NCBI GenBank assembly: GCA_017607445.1 | Contig: JAEVHH010000004.1 | Span: forward strand, 5,518,001-5,582,000 | DNA length: 64,000 bases | Direction of reading: 5' to 3' | Source of the DNA: Histoplasma ohiense | Taxonomy: Eukaryota > Ascomycota > Eurotiomycetes > Onygenales > Ajellomycetaceae | In this document: in pieces, positions 36,083 through 48,448 of the stretch | Layout of the letters: each line of letters opens with the position of its first letter | Numbering within the stretch: the stretch's first letter is position 1 | Notes under the pieces: generated by a model | Told to the model about the DNA's origin: nothing | What the model saw: the letters and a program-made list of their open reading frames with translations, nothing else | Database searches by the model: none | Position numbers and translations under genes: made by a program

Positions 36083-36782
36083 GAATTGAGTTCCCGCCAT
36101 GATGCAACCGATGTTCTTGTGCTCGGGCTTAGCTTCGGCAGGAATTGAGAAAGCCACTCCTGCTTTGCATATCCGGTGGGGACCAAGGCTGAGCGGGACA
36201 ACGTCACTTGCTTCACACACGATCCAACTCCATCACTTGCCGTGTCGATTCTTCGATTCTTCGAACTGCGACCGCCAACTTCAAACCATAGAATCACAGC
36301 GTCAAGAAATAGACTGCAGAAGAAACCGCCCATTAACCAACATCCATTCGTTTTCTACAACCACCATCGTCTGCCTACACACGACCACACCTGTGGATTT
36401 TTGATAAATCCACACGTCACATATCCCTCCTACCTCCTTCGTCGCCTCTCTCGTGCCTTGATTCGACGCACAGCGGTATAAAGGTAAGAAGAGTACTAGC
36501 ATCCTCCCACTTTCTCTTCCGTTTGGATCTTCCACTGGAGCAGCCCCATTCGATATACCCCAACAATCACGCATACTTTCATGTGTGCAATACCAGAAAA
36601 AGACCAGCGCGCTCACACACACCTGCCACTTAGCCCTCGGCCACTCTGCGTCGACCGATCTTCCTCTCCCAATCCTATCCGTTCATTCAACATTAACACA
36701 TCCATCCGCTCTCTCCTCGTCTCTCGTATCGACGACACTCGACACTCTTCCATTTCTCATTAATTAACGCAGTTTAAAAAAC

Positions 36783-38298
36783 ATGGTTGTGGAAACGAAG
36801 CTATACGATTCCCTAAGCATCCCTCCAACTGCCACTCAGGATGAGATTAAGAAGGCCTACAAGTATGTTTCTTCCCCTCCTCCAATCATTTGTTTCATTT
36901 TTTCCACTTTTTTTTTTTTTTTTCCTTTCGCTTTTTATTCCCTTTTTTTCAATATACCACATTTAGTATTTTCCTTGAGTTTTTCGTTGTACTCCGTTTG
37001 TGTTAGTCGTTTTCCTTTGTCATTTTTCCTAGTTCTCCACAACGGCTTCTGCTGACTCCTAAGCATAACATTAGGAAAGCAGCACTGAAATTCCACCCGG
37101 ACAAAAATAAGAACGATCCAAGTGCTGGAGAGAAATTTAAAGGTAAGTTTGTTCCTCTATATATTTACATAAAAGAAAAGGGCGAAAGAAGTCAGGATCA
37201 TTGAAGTGGAATTATTAAAGGTTGCTGAGAAAATTCACATTTTGTGCAGAGGTATCCCAAGCGTATGAAGTTCTATCCGACCCTGAAAAACGCAAAGTCT
37301 ATGACCAATATGGCCTCGAATTCCTGCTGCGTGGGGGCACCACGGAGCCTCCTCCTGGCGGAGCGGGAGGCATGCCTTTCGGCGCTGGTGACATGCCTGG
37401 TGGTTTCGCGAACTTTGGAGGCATGCCTGGTGGCGGCGGTGCGCGGACTTTCCACTTCTCCACAGGTGGTGGCCCCGGTGGATTCCACTTCAGCAACCCG
37501 GAGGATATCTTCTCCAACTTTGCCCGATCTGGCGGTGCGGGAATGGATGACGACGACCTGTTTTCGATCCTGGGTGGTTTAGGTGGTGGTGCAAGGGGAG
37601 CTGGGGCAAGGCGTAAAGGTGGTTCAACTGGGGCACAGCGAAGGGCTCCGACGCCCGAGGTCACGACAGTGGAGCGGCCATTGCCGCTTTCGTTGGAGGA
37701 ATTGTTTACCGGGGTGCATAAGCGGATGAAAATTAAGAGGAAGACTTTTGATGAAAGGACGGGGAAGAGGAGTGTGGAGGATAAGATTTTGGAGTTTGAT
37801 GTCAAGCCTGGGTTGAAGGCAGGGAGTAAGATTAAGTATGCTGGGGTGGGAGATCAGGAGGAAGGGGGCACGCAGGACCTTCACTTTATTATTACTGAGG
37901 TAAGTTCGATTTTGATATTATTCCTGTTTCTCTTGTCTAAGTGGAAATACATGATTATTACATTGAACTCGCAAATCGTTCACTAACACACATCCACGCA
38001 ATAGAAAGACCACCCAACGTTAAAACGTGAGGGGGACGATCTTATCACAACCATCGAAATCCCCCTCAAAGAAGCTCTAACGGGATGGAGCCGCACAGTA
38101 ACCACCATCGAGGGCAAACAGCTGCGAGTATCCGGAGCGGGTCCGACACAGCCAAACTTCGAGGAGAAGTTCCCATCCCTCGGCATGCCAAAATCGAAAT
38201 TCCCCGGCCAACGCGGGGACCTTATTGTGAAGGTCCAGATCAAGTTCCCAACTATCCTGACTCAAGCGCAGAAAACGAAGCTGAAGGAAATCCTATAA
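36783..38298 (+). CDS. SIS1: Class B DnaJ co-chaperone (Sis1/Psi1 type)
   Basis: This Hsp40 stimulates Hsp70 ATPase activity and helps in protein folding and translation. Exons are 36783..36862, 37075..37142, 37250..37899 and 38005..38298, giving 363 residues. The N-terminal J domain starts TKLYDSLSIPPTATQDEIKKAYK and continues ALKFHPDKNK, with the HPD motif intact. A Gly/Phe/Met-rich linker covers residues about 85-185 (FANFGGMPGGGG, FHFSTGGGPGGF). No CxxCxGxG zinc repeats follow, so it is class B. The C-terminal substrate domains include ERPLPLSLEELFTG, HPTLKREGDDL and GDLIVKVQIKFP. It ends TKLKEIL. Introns 1 and 2 fall inside the J domain. Confidence 0.95.
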
Positions 38299-38985
38299 CT
38301 TCCCTCAGATCCCCTCCTCTTCTTCTCATCATCTCCAGCTGCAGGGATATTTGGTTTCCCTGTTTCCTTTTTGTTTCCTTTTTGTTTCCTTTTGTTTTTT
38401 TTTTTTTTTTCTTTTTTTTTTGGTGGGGATAACGAAATGACAGCGTTGGAAAATAGCGAGACATGGGTCGAAGCATTTGGCGTTCTTTGTCTTTCTGCTG
38501 TTTCTATTGTCAATATTATTGACAATAGGGGTTTCATTCGTATATTATACAGCCGGGTATGTTTTCCTCTTTCGATCCGCCCTTTTATTTTCTTATCTTT
38601 CTTTCTCTTATCAGCTTTCATTTTCCCATTTTTATGCTCCAAGTATGATTCCTCCTCATTCCCACTCTTCCCTCAATTATTATTCTTTAACGTTCTTTTT
38701 GCGAGAAGTTACCACAAATTTCTGTTTGATTTACTGTAAATTCTTTTTTATTATTAGTCTTGCTACTTTCTGCTGGTGTTGGCTTGAAAAACTGTTAAGC
38801 AAGCAATTCTGTAACTAAAACCAGCTCTGAACTAATAGAAGCTCTTTGTAGCCCCCGTGCATCAAAGCGCGCCATTCCTAATTGGGACAGCAACCTTCAA
38901 ACCCGTTGACTTCAACTTCTCCCAACTTACTGTTACATATGCCATTAACAACCACAACACTGGCTCCGTTCCAGACACATAGAAA
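38299..38985. other. Intergenic SIS1-PBN1
   Basis: 687 bases. T-rich tracts near 38396-38421 lie in the SIS1 3' UTR. Phe/Leu-rich readings of this region reflect T-rich composition. It also carries the PBN1 promoter. Confidence 0.6.
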
Positions 38986-41028
38986 ATGAAAAAGAGAATC
39001 ACTTTCATTCATGGTGGGGAAGGGAAATTCGATCCGAAGCAAGTCATCCTGCGGAATGATTCGCTCACTGTCCAATCCCTCGACGCAGCCCTCCAGGAAA
39101 AGTACACATTCGCCTTCAATGAGCTCCCCCAAGAGGTAAGTTACAAAAGAAAATTCCTTTCCGTAATATTGCATTGCGGAAAGGGCATCTCAGCAATTGT
39201 TTACTTAGAGAGTGGAAAAGTTCGTCATAATTAACTAACCTAGGTTTGGCAAGTCTTGAGACAATGTCATGAACTGCGTGTCCGCTGGTCGTCGCAATAT
39301 CTTTACAATGCCGTCCCACCATTCCCAAGTAGAGTGTCGCCCGGCTTGCACGTTTTCTACACTCCAGTTGACCAAGGTCGTCCTGCGTAAGAGTTGCATT
39401 TTGTCGATTATTATTAGCTGGGGTTTGATAGTGGCAAACATGCTTATTTATTCATTGGCTTTACAACCATAGAGCGCGACTGTGCCCACTGCTACGCAAA
39501 GTATTCGATGATAAATTGAAATGCTATCTTCCAGAGGTAAAGCATTTCCCTCCCCGAAAATTCCTCCTGGCCATAGGATCTTGTTTCTAATCAACTGCGA
39601 ATACCAGACATCGTTTATATTGCCGCCAATGCTTTCTACAAGGTTTACTTCCAATCCACCAGTTCAATTCCACCAGCTAGTCCCTTCTCTTGACGAATTT
39701 GTCACCTACGTACAACACAAGATCTGCTCGCTGCTGGGAAACGAACATAAAATCACCTGTCAATCGCACGTAACCTCGTTTCTTTCTGCGGACTCTCTAG
39801 ATATCGACTACGACAGCATCTCGCAGACGCTTACAGTAGCGGCCTACTGGTCCAAACCTCCGCAGAAAGGTGGATGGACAGAAACAATCGAAAAACGCGA
39901 GACAGCCACGGACCAGGTAGAAGTGGGCATGTTGGCATTAGAACAGGCAATAAAACCGGAAGACCTCTCCGTGGGTGGATTCCTAGCCGTCCTAGGTGAG
40001 GATCAGTCATTAAGTACGTTTTACCTTACCCAGTCTCCTCATCCTTCCCGTTTCTTGCTAACATATTACTAGAACCAGCACTCTTTTCCTTTCCATCCCG
40101 CCATCACCCCCTCCTGTACTCCTCAAAATACACCATCTCGTTCCGACACCCCACAGGACTCCACCCAACCCTCCAGATCTCAATCCCGCGCTCCTCCCTC
40201 TCAGAGCCACCCCCGCGTGCGCCCACCGACTCCAAATGCTCCCTACACGCCTACTTAACGCTTCCCTCCTCCCTCTTCGCCGACAAATACCAACTATCCA
40301 CCACTGACCCGCTCTTCCTGCAATCCCATAACCTCCTCTCCCTCCGCGCCATTGCTGGAGAAACAGACCTCGAAGCTCCAGACTGGGTAACGGATCGCTG
40401 GGGTTCAAGCTTGCTTCTTGAACTCGCCACGCCTTTATCACGTCCGTCGCGTAAACACAAAACCACGTACGTAAACGTAAACCACAACGACGACAACGAC
40501 GACGACGACGACTACCACGAAGATGACTGGCAAATAACCATACCCCTACACCTGCGCTATCTGCATCCTTCACCTAGCGGCTACAGGAACATTAGCGTCC
40601 CCTGGCCCGTGGTCTTCTGGGCATGTGCGCCTGAAGACGAAGGAGAGGGTGAAACGGCGGGCGGAGGAAAGGCGATGGGAATCAACCCGTTCGACAGAGT
40701 AGGGCTAGGGTGGGATGGGTTGTTTGTGCCTGGGACGCTGTTTTACCAACTACATCCCGATACAGCTGCGTCTGCGACAGGTGTGGATGCGCATGCGGGT
40801 GTGGAGCAGAGGGGTATGATGGTTGAGAAGATACAGGTGCCAGTTTTGAAAATCGGGGACGGTGGGGGTCTTTTTGAGGATGTGCATAGCATTGAGATGG
40901 TGACTTTGATCGTTGTTTGTTTTGGGTTTTTGTGGGTGTTTCGGAGTTTGGGTGAGGTTGTGAAGAAGAGCGGGCTTGGGAGAGGGGGTGAGAGACGAGA
41001 TTTAGAGGGGAGGGAGAAGAGGGAATGA
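38986..41028 (+). CDS. PBN1: Protein PBN1 (PIG-X type, GPI mannosyltransferase 1 subunit)
   Basis: Pbn1 is the ER-lumenal partner that stabilises the first GPI mannosyltransferase. Exons are 38986..39135, 39244..39386, 39473..39536, 39608..40013 and 40073..41028, giving 572 residues. N-terminal blocks are KRITFIHGG, SLDAALQEKYTFAF, CHELRVRW and SPGLHVFYTP. DIDYDSISQTL and GGWTETIEK mark the centre. The conserved C-terminal part has LPSSLFADKYQLS, DLEAPDWV, LLLELATP and VPWPVVFWAC. A single transmembrane helix (MVTLIVVCFGFLWVF near residue 540) and a basic cytosolic tail follow, the type I topology of the family. An Asp-rich stretch (DDNDDDDDYHEDDW near 395) precedes the PIG-X core. Splice phases agree. 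Confidence 0.93.
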
Positions 41029-42757
41029 ATGGTAAGAGAGGCGTGGGCTTCGAACCTTTAGAAACCGACTTGAACCCCGGGAGGGGGAAGAAAACGGGAT
41101 CGTTTTGACCAAAGGGGATGGTTTGAAGAGTTCAAACTCCTTTCGATATAACTCTACTATAATTGTTTAATCCCCTATGTATGGGAGAGAATAATAATGT
41201 CATGTGCCATAAACTCGTAATTCCAAACATTAAAAATTGCCATGAAAGTGAGGATTAAAAGAATTAATAAACATTATACCATTCATACACATACATACAT
41301 ACGTACAGTACAACCCCTATCTTTCAGCTCCAGTTGGAGACGACTGATAGAATAATAAATAACAAGGAGGTAACTGTTAGCTTTGACACAATCAACAGAG
41401 GCACGAGACAAAGTCAATGAACAAAAAGGAGAAGCCAACACCCTATAAAGCCTGCCCTTTATCCACCCTTTCTTTTATGTTTTGTGTAAAGCAGATAGAG
41501 GAAACACCATAAAAGTAAAAACAGCCAACCCCACACGCCCAAACAATAGACAACCATAGTCAGCCCCATACACACATATCAAGAAATATACCACCCCAAA
41601 ATCATCTGCAAAGACACAGGGGGGAATAGAAAAGCAAGCCAATGCAAAAATAAGAACAGTGAAAAAAATTTCTTCAATAAGGAATGTGAGGTGTATACCA
41701 TGATGTTTTCCATCCATATACATGCCTAATGTGCAGTGTACTATATGCAGGACCAAGGGGGAACAGATGAGAACAACTAACACAACACCAAACAGAGGAA
41801 AATTCACAAGAATGGATGGAAAGAAAAACAAGTAGATAACAATCAAACATTAACAAGACACCAGACAAAATACAAAATAGGACTAAATTCCAGAGGAAAA
41901 ACAAGGACTGATAGATAAATGAACATTCATTTCATCCACATGAAGCAAATGGGGCAAAGATGTCAAATGGAGAAAGAAAGGTCTCAACACAAAGAAGATA
42001 GTGTTGATGATAAGCAGGACTGAAGATCCAGGCAATAGAGAGAAAGTGCATTAGACTTCATCATCCATGGGATAGATGAACAACTTCTGTAACTTTAAAA
42101 GTGCTCCTTTGTGGTGATGCGCGTGTCAAGCATTGGCAGAAGCCAGTATCAATCGAGGCATATACACTGAAACCGAAACCCGAAAACCGTAACAGAAATT
42201 GAAACGAAAATCCAGAGCAGAGAGGTGCAAAAACAAGTGGATATCAAGTCGTCTGTCATTCAGAAAAGACAGAAAAAACACCCGCTTGAAAAGTGGAAAC
42301 CAGGATGCAAACTTATTTTCTGGAAAGATGAAGACCCAAGCACTGACCATGAGAAGGTGTTATTGAACAAAACAGAAGCGGGTGGATATTCCAGTGAGCT
42401 GACCGAAAAAGATTTTGGATAATCTTGCTTGACTGAGTATAACCAATCTCAGATGAAATGATATGGTTACATCAACCCAGCAAAGAAATGGTCGGTTAGT
42501 CATACATATGTGTGACGAATAAGAGTAATCCCCTTTGTCATGAAACTGTTTTTGATTTGATTTTCCAAAGACCTTTCCCGACCAAGCCAAAATCACCAAA
42601 CACAGTATTGGGAAAGAAACAGGAATAGGATGAGAAAAATGTTTAAAAAGTACAAAAATCTCCCATGTTTCTGGATGTTAATATGTACTTCGAAAAACCA
42701 AAGTGTCGTTAACCAGTATCGTAAGTTAAAATGATATGCACGAATAAAGTGGAAATA
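41029..42757. other. Long convergent spacer PBN1/RFX
   Basis: This 1.7 kb spacer lies between two stop codons. On the minus strand it is T-rich and reads as hydrophobic open frames (41475-41904) that resemble nothing known. It probably holds an unusually long RFX 3' UTR. A short (CATA)n run lies near 41286-41306. No RNA gene was recognised. Confidence 0.5.
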
Positions 42758-45632
42758 CTATACAACAACAACCTGACCTTCTGCATCAGCAGGGTCAGAC
42801 GCCATCATATCTCCGTATTTGTTAGCGTTGAGAAGTACAGAGTCATCTTCGAGGTCGATGGCACTATCATCATGGGTCAAATTTCGATTACTTGGCGATA
42901 CACTGCCATTCGTAGCAGCAATTGTCTTGTCGTTGCCGGAAATTTTTGATATCGAAGCGCTAATGTCGCTGGTTGGGAGGTTTGTAGTTGGAGAAGCTTG
43001 GACTATTGGGATTATATTGGGAAGTTGCGGTTGCAATTGGGACCGGGATGCCCGCGGCCTAGAGTTCTGCGTCCAATTTGTGTCAGAATTAGCTGAAGCT
43101 GATTGTACCGGACGTGGTTCAACTACCCCTTGCACAAGATCTCGGGCAAGCGACGATTCCTCGAACGATTTAGCGCTGCAACCCATGAATCCTCCTTTTT
43201 CGGCTTGCCACAACATCATTTCCGAAAAGAACACCTTTGTCATCCACCACGCACTAAAGCTCTGAGCGCCCCCAAGGGTGAGTCGATGGAGCAACCGAGT
43301 CCAAATTGCATCTGCCCTGTCGATTATGCACTGGGCCTTGTGATTGGGAAACAAGACAGGGAGGTTTAAGATGAAGGCGATCCATCGGTCGGGGAATGGG
43401 GCGTATCCTGAGGTATCTGTGGACGAATAGGATAATTTTTGATAGCTAAATGGCTCCCCGTAGAGTTGTGTATCCGGAGATTTGTCATCGTCGGGGGCAA
43501 TAAGTGATTTTACTTGGTGTTTCATGATATCCAAGACCCCTCCAATAGAGCAATTTGGAACTTTTGCCATGGCAACAATGTCCATCGGTTCTATATACGA
43601 AACGAAGTCTTCCCACATTTTCCTTCGATTTTCAGCATGACAAAGCCAGGCAGAAGCAGCAATTGCAGACTGATTAACGTCTAACATGCGTTTCAGGAGG
43701 CGACAAAATATTCGCGCAGGGCTAAGTCTAGCCCGGCACACATGGTCTGGATGGGATTTCAAAGTTTCCTTGATATGGGAGACTAGGCCTCGAGAAATCG
43801 ACCCGAATGCATTCAGCACAGGATCTGGCACAACCTGAGTGGTTAAAGGAGCCACAAAAGCAATCATCTTTTGATACATCAGCCAATCGCATTCCTTAAT
43901 CCACGGTGCAACGTTCGGATGATTGAGGAGCTTATGGACCGGAACGGTAAGGGTGCCTTGGAAAGAAGCGAAATGGCGGAAGAGGTTTTTCTCTTTGCAA
44001 TATCGGAAGCTGTCGATGACTGATATACAATGTGAACGGTATAGAGCTGCAAGTGCATCGGCGCTTTCGCTGTCGGTATTCGCTGGCAGATAACCATGAA
44101 TGCTGGGAAGTTGAAGGGAATCATTGTCGATTGGTGGGTTTTCATTAGGACGGCTGAATTGCAGCAGTTGATTCATCAGTTGCTGGGTCTCGATAAAAGG
44201 TGTTTCTACCGTTTCCATAATATTCAATTCTGATGGCTGCAAATGGTCGCACAAATGATCAGTCGGCAAAGGTTGAAGGACATCGGGTGTGGGAGAAGTA
44301 ATTTTTCTTGATGAGGTGAAATCAGTACTGGTGGTGTTCTGTTGTTGCGAGGTACTGGAATGGTGTGTTAGACTTGAACGACACAAAAAGTAAAAGAAAC
44401 TTTCAAGGTAATGAAGACACACTTTTCTTGGGATTTATCAGCCATCTTTTGACGAGACGGAGTGGCTTCCGCATTTTTCTCTGGAATTTCCGTTGGTGGG
44501 TTTGGATTAGGTTCTCGAATTGTCAAATCGACATAATGGTATTTGGACTCGCCGCGAACCCCAAGCCGTCGAGTTTGGACATTTGGAAATATAATGCGGA
44601 CAAGCTTGCCAAAAGAGGCTGGGTTTAAGACGGAAACTCTCTCAGTTCCACACTTTTCCGCATAGGAGCAATAAACGCGGTCCCGTCGAACTGATCCAAA
44701 ACTTTTCTGACAATTTTCTCTCAACCTAATACTGAAGTCAGCATCGTAAACAAAGAGCAGTGTCGATCCTTGGTGTACCATATCATCGCGAAAACCTGCT
44801 TAACCTTCTCCGACTTCCCACCAGTGCCATCATGTCTCTGAACTTCAGCAGCCATTTCGTGTAAGGAATATCCATCATATTGACGCAGTAGACGACGTAG
44901 TTCATTATCATTGGCCATCGCTGTGGTTGTGCCTCTTCGCTTCCGAGGTCCTGCTTCAGAGCCTTCGTTCTCGCCCAACAAGTGGTCTGGGAGATGGGGA
45001 TCTACACTGTCATACAGTTGGGTATAGTTGCCAGGTGGGACATCGCCTGGATTACCGTTGGGGGGTAACTCGATTGGTAGTCCATGAATTGGCAGATTGT
45101 GAGTATGAAGCTCGTTGCCTTGAAAGGGTCTGTCAGCTCCGGGTCCGGCGACATTGTTTGGGTGTTCTTGAAGCGCAGGGTCAATAACAATACCAGAATT
45201 CGAATTGGCCAGCTGGTCACCAAAGCGGATAATCATCTCCTCAGGGTTTGAATGGTATATGTGTTGGCTTGGGCCAGGCTCTGGGTGAATATACGACTGA
45301 TATCCCTCCGTGACATGTTGATCTGGATTATATTGGGCTGTGTTGGAATGGATGCTCGCGGTCGAACCGCGCGATCTCGATGGCCGACTATTACGGGAAG
45401 TTGTGGTAGAATACGACCGCGTGTGCTCGGCTGTGCTTTGACGGGTTCGTGATCGCGGTTGTGAGTTCTGTGGCAGGTTATTGGGGCCTTGGGAAGGATG
45501 TTGCACTAGACGGTGTTGGACATCTTTTTCAGCAATTTAATCCCCAGTGGCCAGTGTCAAACAAGGTGAACGAACTGAAACCAAGTCTCGGCCAACGAGA
45601 CGAGAGAAATACGTACCAATATCGGGAGCCAT
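42758..45632 (-). CDS. RFX1: RFX-family transcription factor
   Basis: This winged-helix RFX protein is the counterpart of yeast Crt1/Rfx1 and Eurotiomycete RfxA, regulators of DNA-damage response and morphogenesis. The model is complement(42758..44354, 44423..44725, 44779..45505, 45617..45632), giving 880 residues. A 16-nt first exon encodes MAPDI plus one base. The N terminus is Ser/Gln/Asn-rich, with a basic patch RKRRG. The RFX DNA-binding domain begins near FAMIW and is split by an intron inside the Trp codon. It continues LRENCQKSF, RVYCSYAEKCG, PASFGKLVRIIFPNVQ and TRRLGVRGESKYHYVDL. The conserved C-terminal dimerisation region follows (WEDFVSYIEPMDI, HRLTLGGAQSFSAWW). It is divergent from YOP1. 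Confidence 0.95.
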
Positions 45633-46439
45633 ACTTGGATGGTTCATATCCAATTGTGTCGCTGACTGGCAAAAAGCCGCCAGTTTATTGTGGGGTCCAA
45701 GTCCCAGCGACTGTTTTGATTGAGACTCGAGAATACCAGGCGAGACAGGGGTTGGTCGGTGAAGAGGAAGCTGTAAATCGTGGTGGCATCAACTTCAGGC
45801 AAGGGAAGGGAACGTATAGACAAATCGGATAAAATCACGCTACAAAGAGCTCATTATTGTCGTTGTTCTCATTGTCGTCGTCGTTGGAATCATGCTGATG
45901 GATGTGTGTCTATGGTGCTGGAGGTGTGTGTAAACAAGATGTTGTTGATGGGGAAACGCTTGAATGTTATTCCCCGATTGGGAGACGGCAGGTCACGCGA
46001 CGAGCAAGCCACTTTTCCCAGCCACATCACTTTGCTGAGCCACAGAATGGTACAATCAATCACGTGAAGGTGCCAGCTTGCTGAGTCAGTCGTTCACGCT
46101 TGACCTGTAATGATACAGCCCGATACGCCATTGACAAGCCTTTGGGGCCAGCCGATACGCCACGCATTACGTCGCATGTTACTCCAGCCGAATCGCCAAC
46201 CTTGGAAGCGGCCCCTGCCATCCTCACTTCATCGACATCCAAGGCTCCAATCTGCCAACTTCCAATCTGTTCCTGTTCTTCAACCGTCTGTTTGTGAGTT
46301 ACATATTGCTGCTGTCAACCACTCCTCTGCTTCATTTACGAATTGACGTCTTTTACTTCCATCTAACCCGGCGGTTCAGCCTGTACTAGCCACTCCGCGG
46401 GCTTTTGAGCTGTTCTAACCGACACACACCGCATTTATC
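45633..46439. promoter_or_regulatory. Divergent promoter region RFX1/YOP1
   Basis: 807 bases between the RFX1 and YOP1 start codons. I looked for a clear RFX X-box and saw none I would defend. Small open frames here look spurious. Confidence 0.55.
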
Positions 46440-47523
46440 ATGTCCTTCCAAGATCGTGTCCATCACCAGATCGCTCAGATCGATAAGGAGGTATGTACAT
46501 TTATCGTTATTATATTTATATATATCTTAAGTGTCCTAGCACGATTTGATCATATATCTATTGTGTCCGGAGTCCGTTTCTTCCAGCTGGTTGAACCCAC
46601 AAATGGGGTGATCTTCCTAATCCTTCCGGTTTCTTGTACTGATTCGAATATCATTAACTCTAGCTTTCCAAATACCCGGTCCTGAACAATCTCGAAAGGC
46701 AGACATCAGTTCCAAAGGTCTATGCCTTTCTCGGCCTGGTCGGCATCTACTTTTTCCTGATTTTCTTCAACATTGGTGGAGCTTTCCTGGTCAACCTCGC
46801 AGGCTTTCTTGTTCCTGGATACTACTCTCTCCAGGCTTTGTTTACAACCACAAAGACAGATGATACTCAGGTATGACTATCATCCTTATGTCTTTAATGT
46901 TTGGAGTGATCTCTATTTCTGTCACATTTTATCACCCCTTGCTTTTTTCTTGATGATCATGATTGCTGACATGCCGTAATCACAATATAGTGGTTGACGG
47001 TTCGTGCCAATTTCTTCCAGGACTCCCACATCCGTATAATTCCTCCCGCCCACATGATGTAATACTGATCACCTTCAATTAGTACTGGGTTGTCTATGCC
47101 TGTTTCACTGTTGTCGAGAGCGCTATCAGTGCTGCCTATTGGTTTCGTAGGTCCCTACTGTCCCTACTATCCCTAATAATATCTGTATACTGTTCTTTCC
47201 ATCGTAAATACTGACGAGCTGGGCGAAGCATTCTACTATCTTTTCAAATTTGTTCTTATTCTGTGGATGGCTCTTCCCCAGACCAGGTAAGCATGTACTC
47301 ATTTCTACCCCATATATCTATATATATCTATACATATGTACCCTACCTCGTTGCACGTCCACCCTTCTAACTCATACCGATCAAACCATTTAGCGGCGCA
47401 CAACTCGTCTTCCATTCCTTCCTCCAGCCAATCTTTGCCCGGTATTTCACCAGTGGATCCACTGCCTCCAACCTCCGTTCCCAGGCAGAGCAAGCCGCCA
47501 AGGGCCACTCCCACTCGTCCTAA
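46440..47523 (+). CDS. YOP1: ER membrane-shaping protein Yop1 (REEP/DP1 family)
   Basis: Yop1 is a hairpin membrane protein that curves ER tubules. Exons are 46440..46490, 46664..46870, 46991..46999, 47083..47146, 47229..47286 and 47394..47523, giving 172 residues, the usual length. Exon 3 is only 9 nt and encodes WLT, which completes the conserved string TDDTQWLTYWVV. The TB2/DP1/HVA22 core has YPVLNNLE, two hydrophobic hairpins (FLGLVGIYFFLIFFNIGGAF and AGFLVPGYYSLQALF), WFPFYYLFKFVLILWMALPQ and SGAQLVFHSFLQPIF. It ends in a basic, Ser/His-rich tail. All phases agree only if the 9-nt exon is used. Confidence 0.95.
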
Positions 47524-48448
47524 AGACGTTGAAATGGACGACAGAATAAAAAAAAAAATCTCTGTTTTCGTGTGCCGTACCCTGCCATTAAACTCCTGCC
47601 TCGGCACCTTGACAGATTTTTTCAAGTCTTCATTCAATTCCGTTAGTTTTATGAGACATGATCAAGTTTTTGTCAAAAAAATTGTAACAGTGGAAGGCTT
47701 TTGTTTGTGCATGGTATGGTTCTCTATATATAGCGACCTCCACGGATACTGAGAACTGCAAACTTTGGTCTTTCTGTATTTTCGTTATCGTTCGTTTAGA
47801 TGGTTTTGAGGAGCGTCGGCTGTTGACGTCACGGGATATGGCGTGGAGCGCAAGAGGCGAAGTGAATTCGGGATCCGGGATCCTGGAGGTTCGGGGTAAC
47901 CAAGTTTTGTTTTTTTCTGTCTTTTTGTTCCCTTTCTTTGAGGCATAATATTTTTATCTCTCCACCCTTTCGTTTTTGGCGATCCGTGTTTTGCTGAATC
48001 AAGATACATACTGCTCTTCATCCCTGAATGAAATATCTTTGCCGGTATTTATTATAATTCGCAAAACAACTGTTATCCTGGGATCGAATAACAGGAAGGA
48101 ACAGAAGAGTGCTTTTCTACTCTTCTTTCGGGGGCATTCAACGCAAGGAACTCCCTTCCCCTTATTGTACTCGGGTGCGTGTTGAATACTCGCCACAGCT
48201 CTCCGCTCCAACAAAATCGGGCGACGTAGATGTCAGAGCGGGTATATATGAGGTGCTTATGTTTACACGCGACAGGGGCGCGGGAAATAAATTAAATAAA
48301 TATCAGTCTTTCGGTCAAATTTCGTGTGTTGAAACGAACCATCGCATCGTATCGCATCGTATCGCATCGTATCGCATCGTATCGCATCGTATCGCATCGT
48401 ATCGCATCGCATTCGCATTCGCATTCGCAGGCCGGGGCAGGGACGGCC
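47524..48448. other. Convergent spacer YOP1/ATG101 with tandem repeat
   Basis: 925 bases between stops. It holds both 3' UTRs and, adjoining the ATG101 stop, a decanucleotide array listed separately. Confidence 0.6.
48341..48428. repeat. Decanucleotide array ATCGCATCGT x7
   Basis: Seven head-to-tail copies of ATCGCATCGT (48341-48410, the last copy ending C) are followed by three copies of the related hexamer ATTCGC. It ends about 20 bases before the ATG101 stop codon on the opposite strand, so it belongs to that gene's 3' UTR. Confidence 0.92.

Larger units (their letters stand above)
35660..36782. other. Intergenic RBG1-DnaJ, with palindrome and short repeat
   Basis: This 1.1 kb spacer contains the RBG1 3' UTR and the DnaJ gene promoter and 5' UTR. 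It holds a four-unit 9-nt repeat and a perfect 26-bp palindrome, listed separately. Open frames here do not resemble known proteins. Confidence 0.6.

Noticed and set aside
36246..36266. Possible heat-shock element (TTC/GAA units) upstream of SIS1
   Set aside because: The units are mostly in the same orientation and the inverted pair abuts without the two-base gap a heat-shock element needs.
41475..41904. Hydrophobic minus-strand open frames in the PBN1/RFX spacer
   Set aside because: They arise from T-rich sequence, rich in Phe, Leu, Val and Cys, with no family likeness or phase-consistent splicing.
48341..48428. Reading the decanucleotide array as a CRISPR-like array
   Set aside because: There are no spacers; the units are head to tail in a fungal 3' UTR.
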